Source of the DNA: Arion vulgaris
Lineage: Eukaryota > Mollusca > Gastropoda > Stylommatophora > Arionidae
Direction of reading: 5' to 3'
Assembly (NCBI GenBank): GCA_020796225.1
Contig: CM036753.1
Location: 77,955,441-78,019,440, forward strand
DNA length: 64,000 nucleotides
This document shows positions 10,101-17,781 of the stretch, one piece after another. The position numbers and the translations under genes were made by a program. Within the stretch, counting starts at the first letter, position 1. The number at the start of each line of letters is the position of its first letter. The notes below the pieces were generated by a model, which was not told the origin of the DNA, did not search any database, and worked only from the letters and a program-made list of their open reading frames with translations.

Positions 10101-10905
10101 CATGTATGTCTAAATGCCACTTATCCTATTCTTACAGTTTGGGGATTACAACATGATTGCATGATAATCCCCAAAGAAAAAAAGTCAGGTTGAGAACTGA
10201 GGTGTGCAGATTTTTTACTGTTCCAGATTCTCTATATGTCAGGTTGAATTACCGTTGATTATGCATAAAACCAATGAGTTCATTGTCCCAGTTAGTGGGA
10301 CTTGGAAAGCTAAAATTTAGAATTATGCAGATTGTTACAACACTCACACACTGAGTATTTTTTAATACGAAAAAATAACAAATACATATTTTTTATTTCC
10401 AACATAACAAACTTACAAAGTCACCTAAATAAAATTGATTTATAATTAACTAGCTAAAACTGCACAATAACAAAAATATTGCAATTATTAGATAATTGCA
10501 GTTCATTTTGTTTTACTCATATTAATATTATACTTTATAATACTAGTAGAAGTATTTAGTAACTAACTACTAAACTTAACTAGTCACTAGTGTCTTTAAC
10601 TTGCCAAAGTTTACCGTACTCAGTACTGTTTTGTTTAGTCTGTCTACTTTAACACTTTAGTTTTGAAACTAACCTAGTTAGTTCACTCAATAATAATAAT
10701 AATGGGTTTTCTTTCCAACTTCACTACTAAATTTGTTTCTCTTGTGCTTTGCACTCGGCTTACCTTTCTTAAAACCGGCACTGTCGACAATGAGAGCGAT
10801 GCCCATAAAGATTGCGCACATGAAACACAGTAGAAGCCCTGCCATTAAAACCTGTGAGCGACATTTTGGGCTCACGAGTTGTCTTGCCATCCATTTAATG
10901 TGCAT
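1019..10905 (-). CDS. B4GALT7: B4GALT7, xylosylprotein beta-1,4-galactosyltransferase 7 (five exons, 3' end missing)
   Basis: Type II Golgi membrane enzyme of family GT7. It adds the first galactose, from UDP-galactose, to xylose-O-serine in the linker tetrasaccharide of heparan and chondroitin sulfate proteoglycans. Exons in transcript order are 10764-10905, 8225-8408, 5745-5970, 4321-4404 and 1019-1123. All junctions are GT-AG and the phases agree (1, 2, 0, 0), giving 247 codons in one frame. Visible features are a membrane anchor near residues 19-40, [13 protein letters not shown] near 68, the DVD metal motif at 134-136, [10 protein letters not shown] at 193-202, and [12 protein letters not shown] in the last exon. 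The vertebrate enzyme has about 327 residues, and roughly 50 C-terminal residues (the part after the QFE/QFK region) are absent. I searched the minus strand left of 1019 by eye without finding them, so they probably lie outside the window. Family assignment is firm; the first-exon assignment rests on splice phase and the anchor. Confidence 0.93.
1476..1723 (-). mobile_element. SINE-A copy
   Basis: Nearly full length, with tail (AAGAAGAAG side) at the left and the head CCCGAGTGGTTACCGGGGC at the right. The core near 1650-1672 has lost a few bases. Lies in the last visible B4GALT7 intron, between exons 4 and 5. Confidence 0.9.
1854..2345 (+). mobile_element. SINE-C copy split by SINE-B
   Basis: tRNA-Ser/Leu-like head with A-box-like CTAAGTGGTTAAACC and B box GGGTTCGAATCC at about 1912-1923. 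The body is related to 2446-2690 (AGAACTGTTGC, ACAGAGTT, GGCATGTGG). SINE-B interrupts it at 2018 and the SINE-C 3' part resumes at 2252. Confidence 0.8.
2018..2251 (+). mobile_element. SINE-B copy nested in SINE-C
   Basis: Contains GCAAAGAATAG, GGGAAGCTACCCTAGTAAAT, GCAGAAATCG, GGCCTACTTGTAGGCGCATA and GGTCGATATGGAG. It is flanked by TTCAACACTCGGCCATGTG and TTCAACACTCTCGGCACGTG, a slightly diverged target-site duplication of SINE-C sequence. Confidence 0.88.
2446..2690 (+). mobile_element. SINE-C copy
   Basis: Unsplit relative of 1854-2345: tRNA-like head (GTCTCTGTGGCTAGACC, then GGCTCAAATCTGG at the B-box position), CCCCTAGAATTGTTGC, GGCATGTGG and a 3' part with CAATGAAATCAATC and GGCTTTAGACACTTTA. 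Confidence 0.75.
3000..3304. repeat. Dispersed repeat J
   Basis: Shares CTTCAATAGACGACATCCACT, ACCTGCCATTTTG-like and ATGCAAGCCTGT blocks with 26915-27105 and 37590-38200. No coding motif is visible. Probably an old transposable element. Confidence 0.55.
3305..4293. repeat. 36-bp minisatellite with higher-order structure
   Basis: About 27 units of a 36-bp repeat built on AAACCACTCTATGGTGTTTT with CATGCACAACATC linkers. Some units are 33 bp and a few are irregular. A variant unit (AATCAAACACTACATAAATG) recurs at 3558 and 3851, showing a ~293-bp higher-order duplication. Unit lengths are mostly multiples of three, so long plus-strand open frames (repeating [10 protein letters not shown]) arise without being genes. 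The array lies in the B4GALT7 intron just past exon 4. Confidence 0.97.
4321..4404 (-). CDS. B4GALT7: B4GALT7 exon 4: [10 protein letters not shown] acceptor-binding motif
   Basis: An 84-bp exon, phase 0 to phase 0. Acceptor TTTATCTTTCAG|CTGAATGG, donor CTGATG|GTAAGT. Encodes [18 protein letters not shown] then [10 protein letters not shown]. The GWGxEDDE motif is diagnostic of beta-1,4-galactosyltransferases. The 3305-4293 minisatellite ends only 27 bp past this donor. Confidence 0.95.
4592..4779 (-). mobile_element. SINE-E copy, head truncated
   Basis: Matches 19139-19345: GTAATACC, TTAATGG, AAACTGTTCAGG, TTTATGCCC and a tRNA-like B-box region GGTTCAATC on the minus strand (4738-4750). The head is interrupted by the adjacent SINE-B. 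Confidence 0.8.
4780..5010 (+). mobile_element. SINE-B copy
   Basis: Head GGCCCGCAAGGGG, core GCGACTGAG, TAGGAAGCTACCCTAGTAAAT, GGCCTACTTGTAGGCGCATA, and tail TCGATATGGAGCATTC. Confidence 0.92.
5041..5290 (+). mobile_element. SINE-A copy with TSD
   Basis: Full length from CCGCCCGAGTGGTTACCGGG to an AAGAAGAAGAAG tail. Flanked by GGATTTCAGAAT (5029-5040) and GGATTTCAGATT (5291-5302), 11 of 12 identical. Lies in B4GALT7 intron 3, sense to the plus strand. Confidence 0.95.
5294..5600 (-). mobile_element. Jockey/I-like LINE C-terminal fragment (zinc-motif family)
   Basis: Minus strand reads [20 protein letters not shown] then RRKRWSTY, a post-RNase H Cys/His motif. Related to 14120-14345. Interrupted at 5320-5419 by a different LINE. 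Confidence 0.75.
5320..5419 (-). mobile_element. LINE-B, strongly 5'-truncated insertion
   Basis: A 100-bp piece of the same LINE 3' end as 35061-35363 (GGAGCACAGGTCTTCAAC, AACTTCTTCC, TTCCAATTCTTTCCATGTTT). Flanked by a perfect 16-bp duplication TCTAATAAAGGCCACC at 5304-5319 and 5420-5435. Confidence 0.9.
5745..5970 (-). CDS. B4GALT7: B4GALT7 exon 3: DVD metal-binding motif
   Basis: Acceptor TTAAACAG|GTTC, donor ATG|GTGATT, phase 0 at the end. Encodes [13 protein letters not shown], then [13 protein letters not shown] (the DVD that binds Mn2+ and UDP-sugar), [15 protein letters not shown] and [15 protein letters not shown]. This is the most conserved block of the family. SINE-A copies lie on both sides in opposite orientations (5041-5290 plus; 7081-7330 and 7847-8095 minus). 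Confidence 0.95.
6145..6390 (+). mobile_element. SINE-A copy with TSD
   Basis: Head GCCCGAGTGGTTACCGGG to tail AAAGAAGAAAT, flanked by perfect AATCTGGTC (6136-6144 and 6391-6399). In B4GALT7 intron 2, close to exon 3. Confidence 0.95.
6768..6827. repeat. 20-bp tandem repeat, three copies
   Basis: GGGTACACAGTGAGGTATAA repeated three times without change. Confidence 0.97.
6835..6965 (+). mobile_element. LINE tail fragment
   Basis: Shares AACTACACAGACTTC-like, GTGAGCTACAA, GTTTATACAAGAGACAACAT and GAATATAT with 19740-19830. The related copy has a TEHILKVC motif, as in the C-terminus of RNase H-type LINEs. Confidence 0.6.
7081..7330 (-). mobile_element. SINE-A copy with TSD
   Basis: Full length and minus, flanked by perfect ACTTGAATC (7072-7080 and 7331-7339). 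B4GALT7 intron 2. Confidence 0.96.
7847..8095 (-). mobile_element. SINE-A copy with TSD
   Basis: Full length and minus, flanked by perfect GCTAGCTTCCT (7836-7846 and 8096-8106). Ends 130 bp from B4GALT7 exon 2. Confidence 0.96.
8225..8408 (-). CDS. B4GALT7: B4GALT7 exon 2: stem and start of catalytic domain
   Basis: Begins after TATATTTCAG| and ends at TTCAG|GTTTGT, phase 1 to phase 2. Encodes the stem ([17 protein letters not shown]) and the first catalytic motif [17 protein letters not shown], then FLNRQN and INQQDQF. A second AG ten bases inside the exon would leave a phase-0 start, so the upstream AG is used. The donor at 8224/8223 joins exon 3 as F-R-F-N-R-A; a second GT fourteen bases on would not give the conserved FNRA sequence. 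A SINE-A copy ends only about 130 bp downstream. Confidence 0.93.
8735..8990 (+). mobile_element. SINE-B copy
   Basis: Head GTAGTTGCCGGGGCCCTCAA, complete core GGCATGTCGTAAGAGG, hairpin GGCCTACTTGTAGGCGCATA, tail ATGGAGCATTCAAAGGACGA. Best preserved SINE-B core in the window. Confidence 0.94.
9130..9240 (-). mobile_element. SINE-B 3' fragment, diverged
   Basis: CTACATCAACCACTTATTTA, ACCACTCTTTGTGGT and CTTAGAGCG match the 3' half of SINE-B on the minus strand; the rest is lost. Confidence 0.65.
9241..10686. other. B4GALT7 intron 1, no recognised element
   Basis: AT-rich. Part of 9700-10050 may be distantly related to 2760-3050, but I could not align them with confidence. Confidence 0.3.
10764..10905 (-). 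CDS. B4GALT7: B4GALT7 exon 1: cytosolic tail and membrane anchor
   Basis: Encodes a short basic N-terminus ([18 protein letters not shown]) then about 22 hydrophobic residues ([20 protein letters not shown]) ending at GFKK. The donor is AAG-AAA-G|GTAAGC, phase 1. Met-1 and Met-6 are both possible starts; Met-1 gives the longest product. It does not resemble the vertebrate N-terminus in sequence, which is usual for GT7 stems. The call therefore depends on topology and on the phase match to exon 2. Confidence 0.72.
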
Positions 10906-11144
10906 GCAATATTTCTAAAGGGCCGGCCTCTTTATAAATTAAAAAATCAATTATCACCGTGATGTTGCAATCACGTTTAATATTCTCAGCGTTATGAGAT
11001 AAATTGTATTATCGCGCATACATATTAGATTATACATAATATTAATAATTGCTTTCGTTTTACATGCGGAAGTGTATATTTCGATTTTCGGACAATTAAT
11101 ATTGCGCATTTTTACCTAAGGTGAAGTTATTGAAATACTGTATT

Positions 11145-11225
11145 TGTGACCGAATACTATGACAATACACAGCCACGTTTCGACCAAAAGGCCTTTATCA
11201 AGCAAAACGATACAACAAACCTGAC
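11145..11225 (-). mobile_element. Penelope-like element 3' end fragment
   Basis: ACAATACACAGCCACGTTTCGACCAAAAGGCCTTTATCAAGCAAA region matches the 3' untranslated end of the 43.5-46.7 kb element (CAACGTTT, GGCCTTTATCAAGC) in minus orientation. Confidence 0.7.
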
Positions 11226-11329
11226 GAATAACTCAGAACACTACATATAGGCTTTAACAAAGATATAGCAATGGTTAAAAACCAATGAAAATATGAATGT
11301 ATATTTTCATTTGTTCAAATGTTTGATTA

Positions 11330-11520
11330 AAAACGTTTGTATGTAGTCGTCCATATGTTTTTAAATTCGTCACTCCTGTTGTTCATTTGCTTGATAAAGG
11401 ACTTGTTGGTCGAAACGTTGCTGTATTTTGTCCTTGTTTTTGTAAAACTACAGTACTTTGTGATTACGTGTTTTGCCAATCAAATAGTTTTACTGCAGTC
11501 TCATCTATTCTGTAGGCATA
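11330..11520 (+). mobile_element. Penelope-like element 3' end fragment
   Basis: Contains TCGTCCATATGTTTTTAAAT, TTGATAAAGGACTTG, GTCGAAACGTTGCTG, ACTACAGTACTTTGTGATTA and ACGTGTTTTGCCAATC, matching 46490-46660. Paired head-to-head with 11145-11225. Confidence 0.85.
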
Positions 11521-11586
11521 TACACTGTGTGGCCAATACTTTCAGCTAGCTAAAATGGACGAACATCTAGTGGCGTTCCCCGACTG

Positions 11587-11658
11587 TTTTCCAAACACTT
11601 GTCATTTTTGTTTTCCAAACACTTGTCATTTTTGTTTTCCAAACACTTGTCACTTTTT
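11587..11658. repeat. 24-bp tandem repeat, three copies
   Basis: Unit TTTTCCAAACACTTGTCATT plus TTTG, repeated three times with a single change in the last. Confidence 0.96.
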
Positions 11659-11984
11659 GTTTACGAATGTTCACATTGGAAATATTGTTCGTTCGCTCGG
11701 GGTAAAACGGTTGATGAGGTAGGTGCTTTCACTAAGACCATAAATGGTCAAACAATAAACATTTAAACAGTGACAAAATCTATGACATCGATGGTGTCAC
11801 AGAACTACACGCGTGCATACATACTGAACGGTTCCATGTATATCCTCCACAAATTCGAGTCATGGTATGTATGTATTGGTAGAATTACTGCGGCCTTCTA
11901 GAATAAAAATGACCACTATTATTTTCGTGCCCAGTCATGCGTGAGTTGAAGGCAATGCACACACCAATATGCTGGTAAACGTCG

Positions 11985-12105
11985 AAACGTTTGGTCGAAA
12001 CGTTGCTGTTTATCGTCACTGTTTTATGTATTTTGTAAAACTGTAATACTTTGTGTTTACGTGTTTAGCTATTTTCCAAGTTTTACTGCAGTCTCCACCT
12101 TTTTG
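11985..12105 (+). mobile_element. Penelope-like element 3' end fragment
   Basis: GGTCGAAACGTTGCTGTTTA, TTTTGTAAAACTGTAATACT, TTGTGTTTACGTGTTTAGC and TTTTACTGCAGTC. A second plus copy, 450 bp from the first. Confidence 0.8.
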
Positions 12106-12594
12106 GTTAACTTGACAACTGTGTCAAACAGAAGAGCACTGGACCATCCGGGATATCCTAAATGCACTGAGAAACTTCTCCCAAGTAGTGGATTTTCAGG
12201 AACGTAAATCATAGACACTGACAGGTTGCAGAAGATAGGAGTCTAGCTTGGCACAGCCCGCAAGGACAACCACAACTTTTGCGACACGGTTGTGCAATAA
12301 ACGTAAAACTCGTATTACAAGCCTTTATACTCCGACGGAGACACTGATCGGTAATTGGAGTACCAATGAACTTGTTCGGAGTTTGCGGTGATGATAATCC
12401 ACATTTTCTCCGTAAGACGTTTATGTTGTAGGACACACTGGATACAGTAAATGATATAATGAACTGAATGTATATAGATAGAACCCAACTGAATACGTGG
12501 TTTCAGTATGAAAAATCTTTGTAATTTCTTAGGCTTTTTCTCGAGTAATAAAATGTGGCTTAAAATAATTTAAATTTGGCAGCACTAGAATTCT

Positions 12595-12690
12595 GAACAT
12601 GTCCATAGCTGCTGTGATCTCCTCAATATCTTTACTAATGTATAACGACTAATCACAACCATTTTTTGTTGATTAATCAATTGTCTTATA
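12595..12690 (-). mobile_element. LINE 3' end relic (700-930 family)
   Basis: GTCCATAGCTGCTGTGATCT, CTCAATATCTTTACTAATGT and TTGTTGATTAATCAATTG match the same family at 27105-27210, 57595-57690 and 59840-60010. Confidence 0.6.
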
Positions 12691-12779
12691 CCTCTAGCAA
12701 AGTGTTTGTGCAGGGCAGTTACCATTGTTAGAAGTAAAGTCTTAGCATTTTTGCAGATATTTGACCTTTATTTTAAAAT

Positions 12780-13316
12780 TAATATTTCTGTCCTGAATCT
12801 CACACCATCAAGAAATTCAACTGCGTTTTGTTTATTGCAACTACAGTTGCAAGAGAGAATATTATCACAAATACGTTGATTGATTGGACCATCATCATTG
12901 CACTTTGGTGAGTAACCATGTGTGCTCCGATATTTCTTACCTAGGAAAATCTCAGTTGCAGTGCACAAACTCCTTAGCACCGGCGAGGGTCCCTCATGTA
13001 ATTTTGAAGATTTTTTTGTAGTAATTTTATTTTTAATATTTTCTAATGAATTTTGCCAGGGCAGTGGCTTTCTAACCTGCTCTTCTCGATTTTGAACTGC
13101 CAAGGGTTCTTTTACGTGCTCAAATTGAACACGGGACCTACGTTCATCGCTCATCTCTGATAGGACTAGGAACTCGATCTCACCTACATTGAGTTCAGGG
13201 ATCTCTGGAAAAATATCCAGATGGCTCCACGAGAGAGCGAACCTGGTACCTTTGGCATGAGATACGAACACATAACCACTACACCAGAGATCCCAGTACT
13301 GACTGCATTCACCCAA
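12780..13316 (-). mobile_element. SINE-K copy, tRNA-derived
   Basis: On the minus strand the head reads GATCTCTGGTGTAGTGGTTA then ACCAGGTTCGCTCTC at the B-box position. Shared with 19965-20290: GAGATC, TTCCTAGTCCTATCAGAGAT, GAGCACGTAAAAGAA and GGGACCCTCGC. The last part resembles 59095-59165. It contains a chance 182-codon open frame. Confidence 0.7.
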
Positions 13317-13339
13317 AGATATTACTGAAACAACGGGGG

Positions 13340-13640
13340 GACTGCCTAGAGTAGTTGATAGTAGCTCGGCCTGCTAGCTGTGAGACGCCTCATAGCTCGG
13401 GTTCGAACCTACTGTCCGGCATTTGTTCGAGTCCCCTGGTCTTACTCAGGACGATAACGTGAGTACCTCTGAAGTCGGAGAAAATCTGCCTGTATGGCGA
13501 GGGAATACTAATTACGAGTACATTGAGCACACGGCTGCCAGTGTAAGTAATTTACAATGTGCACGCTGCTGCCATTGTAAGAAATTGGAAAACAGATTTT
13601 CACGCAAAAATCAGTTTCAGAGATGGAACTTCGTCTGAGT
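13340..13640 (+). mobile_element. Possible tRNA-derived element (SINE-L)
   Basis: TAGCTCGGCCTGCTAGCTG and a B box GGGTTCGAACC (13400-13410) form a tRNA-like head. Seen only once here, so the body cannot be confirmed as repetitive. Confidence 0.35.
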
Positions 13641-14119
13641 TGAAAGCGGACGAAAAAAACAAAAAAAACTGAAACAACAAGTATGTCTGAGTAATTGTTT
13701 ATTGAAATCATACTAAACTCAATGATTACAAAAACTTTAGAATGATATCATGATGTACAATCAATAAGAAAAGCAATCAATATTCTTCGATTAAGATAAC
13801 CAAATTCTTTGTTTTAACCACACAAAAAATAACCATTCGCAATAACATCCTTGTGAAAATGGTGAGCACAAACATGTGATCAATGGAACTTTGTAGCCAC
13901 TAGTCTGCGCATGTGATATATATGTCAGTAGTTCTCAACCAGTGTGTAGTATCAACAGTTATCATCACATGTGTCAATTATCACTGTGACTAATACATTA
14001 GCTGCAACTAATACACTTAAAAAAAACAACGGATAATACATTTTAACTTTAGTACACATTTTAAAACCATTAGTAGTATCATCTATTAATGGAATCTTTT
14101 TCTTCTGTATTCTCAGTAT

Positions 14120-14345
14120 ATTGGGATTTCGGATTCTCTAATAAAGGCAGCCATCTGCCTCAGATTATCAGCCACGCCATACAGTTTGTCTTGGACGCTG
14201 GTGTAAGTGGGCCACCTCTTTCTTCTCAAGTCTGCATACTGGCTGCAGCTCTGTAGGATATAATTCCTATGATTTCTGCTTCCCTATTTATGCCGACCTC
14301 TTCCCGCAGTAATTTTTGACCACCCTCGTGATGGTAGGTCTGACA
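14120..14345 (-). mobile_element. Jockey/I-like LINE C-terminal fragment (zinc-motif family)
   Basis: Shares GGATTTCGGATTCTCTAATA, AAGGCAGCCATCTGC, ACGCCATACAGTTTGTCTTG and GGCCACCTCTTTCTTCTCA with 5294-5600. Directly followed by a SINE-A. Confidence 0.75.
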
Positions 14346-14359
14346 TTCTTACTGTGTGG

Positions 14360-14614
14360 CACGCCCGAGTGGTTACCGGGCCCAAATTTGGGGTGTAAAG
14401 AATAGCACCACTGTTACCTGCCACGCATGTCGTAAGAGGCGACTAAGGAGGTTTGGCTGAAATCGGATGCACATGTCCTAAACGATAGAAGTCTATGCAT
14501 TTAGGGGCCTACCAAACCAATGTGCAACGTATGCACGTTCTTGGCAAAGTATGGCGAGGGATCAAACATATCACAAAGAGGATTAAAATTGGTGAAAGAA
14601 CGACGCGAAGAAGA
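14360..14614 (+). mobile_element. SINE-A copy
   Basis: ACGCCCGAGTGGTTACCGGG to GACGCGAAGAAG. Short possible TSD ACTGTG on both sides. A 10-bp insertion (ATGGCGAGGG) follows GGCAAAGT. Confidence 0.93.
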
Positions 14615-16012
14615 CTGTGAATAAATCTAAAAGATTAACGACGCTCTATCTTACACCAAATTTGCCGGAACCACTGCACAGAGTTTAATCCCACTGAAAG
14701 AAAAGTAAGTAGTAATTATATTTCATGGACGCACATCGTATTGTACTAAGAAAAGCATAGAAATAAAGAACCAAATGACCAAAGAAAAACACTATACAAG
14801 CTATGTCAGCAGTTTAAAAGAGATGAAATTCAGTCAATTCCATTGTCCTGCTAATATACCTGGTAATTATGAGGTAAACAGATTGGCACAGCGGGAAGGA
14901 AACTAGGCTGCAGGACTATCTAATATGACATTACCCAATAACTTGTCGTGGCATAACTTGCTACCCTAAGTCCTTCAGAATTTCTCCCATAAATAAGATG
15001 TTCAATCATGTAGCAATCATGCTCAAATCATGAATTATATCCTAAATCTATTTTCTCTTTGCCAGGATGTGTCTTACCATAATGGTCTTCTCCAGCCCTT
15101 CGGGTCCTCTTATATGTTAAAAGGACTTTAATTTTCTCATGGCACAAGCCAGTTTTCTTTAATTTTGAGTTATTTCAGGATAGATCCATTTGTCTTCTCT
15201 GTTAATGGTATACGGAGGACGCTTATGTAACACTTATAATCAAAGCACATGTATATTTTCCCACTGCCTTGTTAAATGCCCATGCTTCCCTCCATATGTT
15301 GCCACTGGTTATGTGCATGCTCTTAATATTCTGATCTTAGTTTTCCTATCAGTTTCATTCTATACTGTTTAAAATTTTTTGTGCAGCTATGTTTGTTTTA
15401 CTTTGTGATACAAATTATGAAGTGGTAAATAGATATCATAAGAAAATAAACAATGAAGTGAAAAACAGAATATTTAAACTACTAGCAGCTCAATAGAATA
15501 GAGAAAGCCATAATCTTCACAACAGACTGAGAAACCATCATTTCGAGAAGTGAAAGGTAGGAATTTCTGACGAGTGTTACCTTTGCAAAGATGTCCAACA
15601 AGTAGGAGCCAGTGTCATTACAATTCAAGCTCTTTGAAAATGTTGACAGCCTTAAGGCAGACCACAGAGCCCGATGAAAACATTGAAGTCAATGACTTGA
15701 CAGTGAACAAAGAAAAATTCACATGTCAGCAAAACTAAAATTACGCCTTAAGAAGTTGAAGATAAGAAAAATAATAGTACATGATACTGTATTAAACATT
15801 GTTAATGTGATGTTGACACTTGTCAATTACTGTTCACTAAAACAGCTATCTGTGTCCTACACATAATATTTGTAAGTCATCACTACGATTATGGTGACTC
15901 AGTTAGAATTTCCTCTAGAATAACCACAATTTGGGATGTGTATATAGTTTGCATCATTGAGAGTAATGATGGTGTGCTATTTTTAGTGGCTAAGGTGAAA
16001 TGATATATGCTT
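14615..16012. other. Intergenic stretch, no recognised feature
   Basis: AT-rich sequence between B4GALT7 and GRPEL1. No exon, repeat or RNA gene recognised. Confidence 0.35.
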
Positions 16013-16210
16013 ACTGTTACCTGCCACACATGTCGTAAGAGGCGACTAAGGAGGTTTAGCTGAAATCGGATGCACATGTCCTAAACGTATAGAAGTCGGT
16101 GTTTAGGTGCCTACCAAACCAATGTGCAACGTATACACGTTCTTGGCAAAGATCAAACATACCACAAATAGTGATTAAAATTGGTCTTAAAGAACGAACG
16201 CAAAGAAGAA
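16013..16210 (+). mobile_element. SINE-A copy, 5'-truncated with TSD
   Basis: Begins inside the element at ACTGTTACCTGCC, without the tRNA-like head, and keeps the tail. Flanked by perfect GATATATGCTT (16002-16012 and 16211-16221), so it was truncated at insertion. Confidence 0.95.
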
Positions 16211-16659
16211 GATATATGCTTTTAGACCCCACATCCAACTTTACAGTACGTTTGTTAGGGTACGCCTCAAAAACAAATGAGTCGACACTTAGTACAGAGC
16301 TGTACTTCTAGGTAGATGTCATCTGTTGTGCCATGATGGCACATCTGTGTTTGCTCCAGAACTACTCTTATTAATCTGTGTGATTTTAGCCCAAGAGTTT
16401 ATGCGTTTGCTCTAGAACAACAACATTATAACCGCTCTATGTAATTGTAGAGCTCACTATAAAAAATAATCTCAGACTAAAAAGAAAAAGTATTTGATGT
16501 TTGGATAATGGTTTTATTTTGTTAATTCTTGACAACCATATAAAAATGAGCATGATGCAACTTTCACTAAGCTGTTACACATACTAATGTGTTCAGTAAC
16601 ATATTCACTAACTTCTGTGCACATATTTAAGCATGTTATCATTTTTAACATATCAATAA

Positions 16660-16865
16660 GTCTTCTTCGCCCTTGGGGAGGCATAGGTCTGCAACAAAGG
16701 CCATTTTTTCCAGATCTCTCCACTTTCTCCCCATTTTCTTGCATTCCGTCTCCATGTGTTCCTTGGTCTTCCATTATCTCTAGTGCCCTGGGGGTTCCAT
16801 CGGAGAGCCTGTCTCATGATGCTGTTAGGGGTTTCCCCAGTGTGTGTCCTATCAATAATGGAACA
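16660..16865 (-). mobile_element. LINE C-terminal fragment
   Basis: Minus strand reads ASMRQALRWNPQGT, then a Lys/Glu-rich helix and CCRPMPPQGRRR, a common end of endonuclease/RT LINE ORFs in marine invertebrates. Confidence 0.65.
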
Positions 16866-16926
16866 ACTGAAAGGGTAGTTTGACCATGAATCTCCGAAGT
16901 GAAATAATTTTCCAACTTCCCATAAT

Positions 16927-16932
16927 TTTATT
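16927..16932 (-). terminator. Candidate poly(A) signal for GRPEL1
   Basis: AATAAA on the minus strand about 410 bp past the GRPEL1 stop, in AT-rich sequence. An ATTAAA lies nearer, at about 17025. In DNA this AT-rich such hexamers arise by chance, so this is only a candidate. Confidence 0.25.
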
Positions 16933-17340
16933 TTTCTAGTTTACAACAAAACTTCAATGTCTTCCTCATAAGACAGTAGAAAATAAGGAAAAGACTCCTA
17001 ACAGAGCAAACCAATCAATACATATTTAATGAGTCTGCATCAAAACCTAAATTTTTCCAGCGTTTAATGATTGATCATGTTGCTTGTTTTGAAATCCAGC
17101 AAAACAATACCATTGAACTTCCAGATAAATTCTCATTTGTCTGTACATTTGCCTTTTAAAATATGCACCTATTCTTCATTCCAAATTTTCTGCCGAAGAG
17201 GATGACAAATATTGAAAGCAGTATTTGTTTCATTACAAAACTACTTTGATCCAAGACTTGAGTCTTATGACAACACATTGCTTTAATTTGACAGAAAGTA
17301 CATCCAGTAAAAAAATCACAAAATAATTTAAATACACCAG

Positions 17341-17781
17341 CTAGGATGCTTTAAAGACACCTACTAAAGCTGGTCGTAGTGTACGACTGTGTAACTTATA
17401 GCCAATTTTTTGTACAATGGCCACTGTATCAGGAACCTGCGTTTTTTCAGACTGAATAGGAACCTGGAATAAAGCTTCATGGTAGTTTGGATCAAATTTG
17501 TCTCCGAGAGTTGGAGATATAGATTCCAGACCGTGCTTGTTGAAAACCTTTACTAGTTGTGAGTCTGTCATGTTTAGACCCTGAAACAGATTAACAAGGT
17601 GAGGGTTTGAATTGTTCAAATTTTCCTTGGGAACTGAGTTGATAGCTGTGGACAGGATATCCGACACATCCAGCAAATCTTTGCAGAAACTTTGAATTCC
17701 AAAGATCTTTGCTTCATCCACTTGCTTGATCATTCTCTTTCTTAAGTTTTCTGTCTCTGCCAAAGCTCGTAGATACTTGTC
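17341..17781 (-). CDS. GRPEL1: GRPEL1 exon 3: GrpE core and C-terminus
   Basis: Contains 146 codons plus stop. Conserved GrpE features are ALAETENLRKR, the helical FCKDLLDVSDIL, NPHLVNLFQGL, FNKHGLESISP, the FDPNYHEALFQVP turn and GYKLHSRTLRPALVGV at the C-terminus. No frame breaks. Confidence 0.97.
   Translation of the reverse strand, partial: DKYLRALAETENLRKRMIKQVDEAKIFGIQSFCKDLLDVSDILSTAINSVPKENLNNSNPHLVNLFQGLNMTDSQLVKVFNKHGLESISPTLGDKFDPNYHEALFQVPIQSEKTQVPDTVAIVQKIGYKLHSRTLRPALVGVFKAS

Noticed and set aside
12768..13316. 182-codon minus-strand gene
   Set aside because: It covers a tRNA-derived repeat (SINE-K) with a second copy at 19965-20290, and the protein has no recognisable family.
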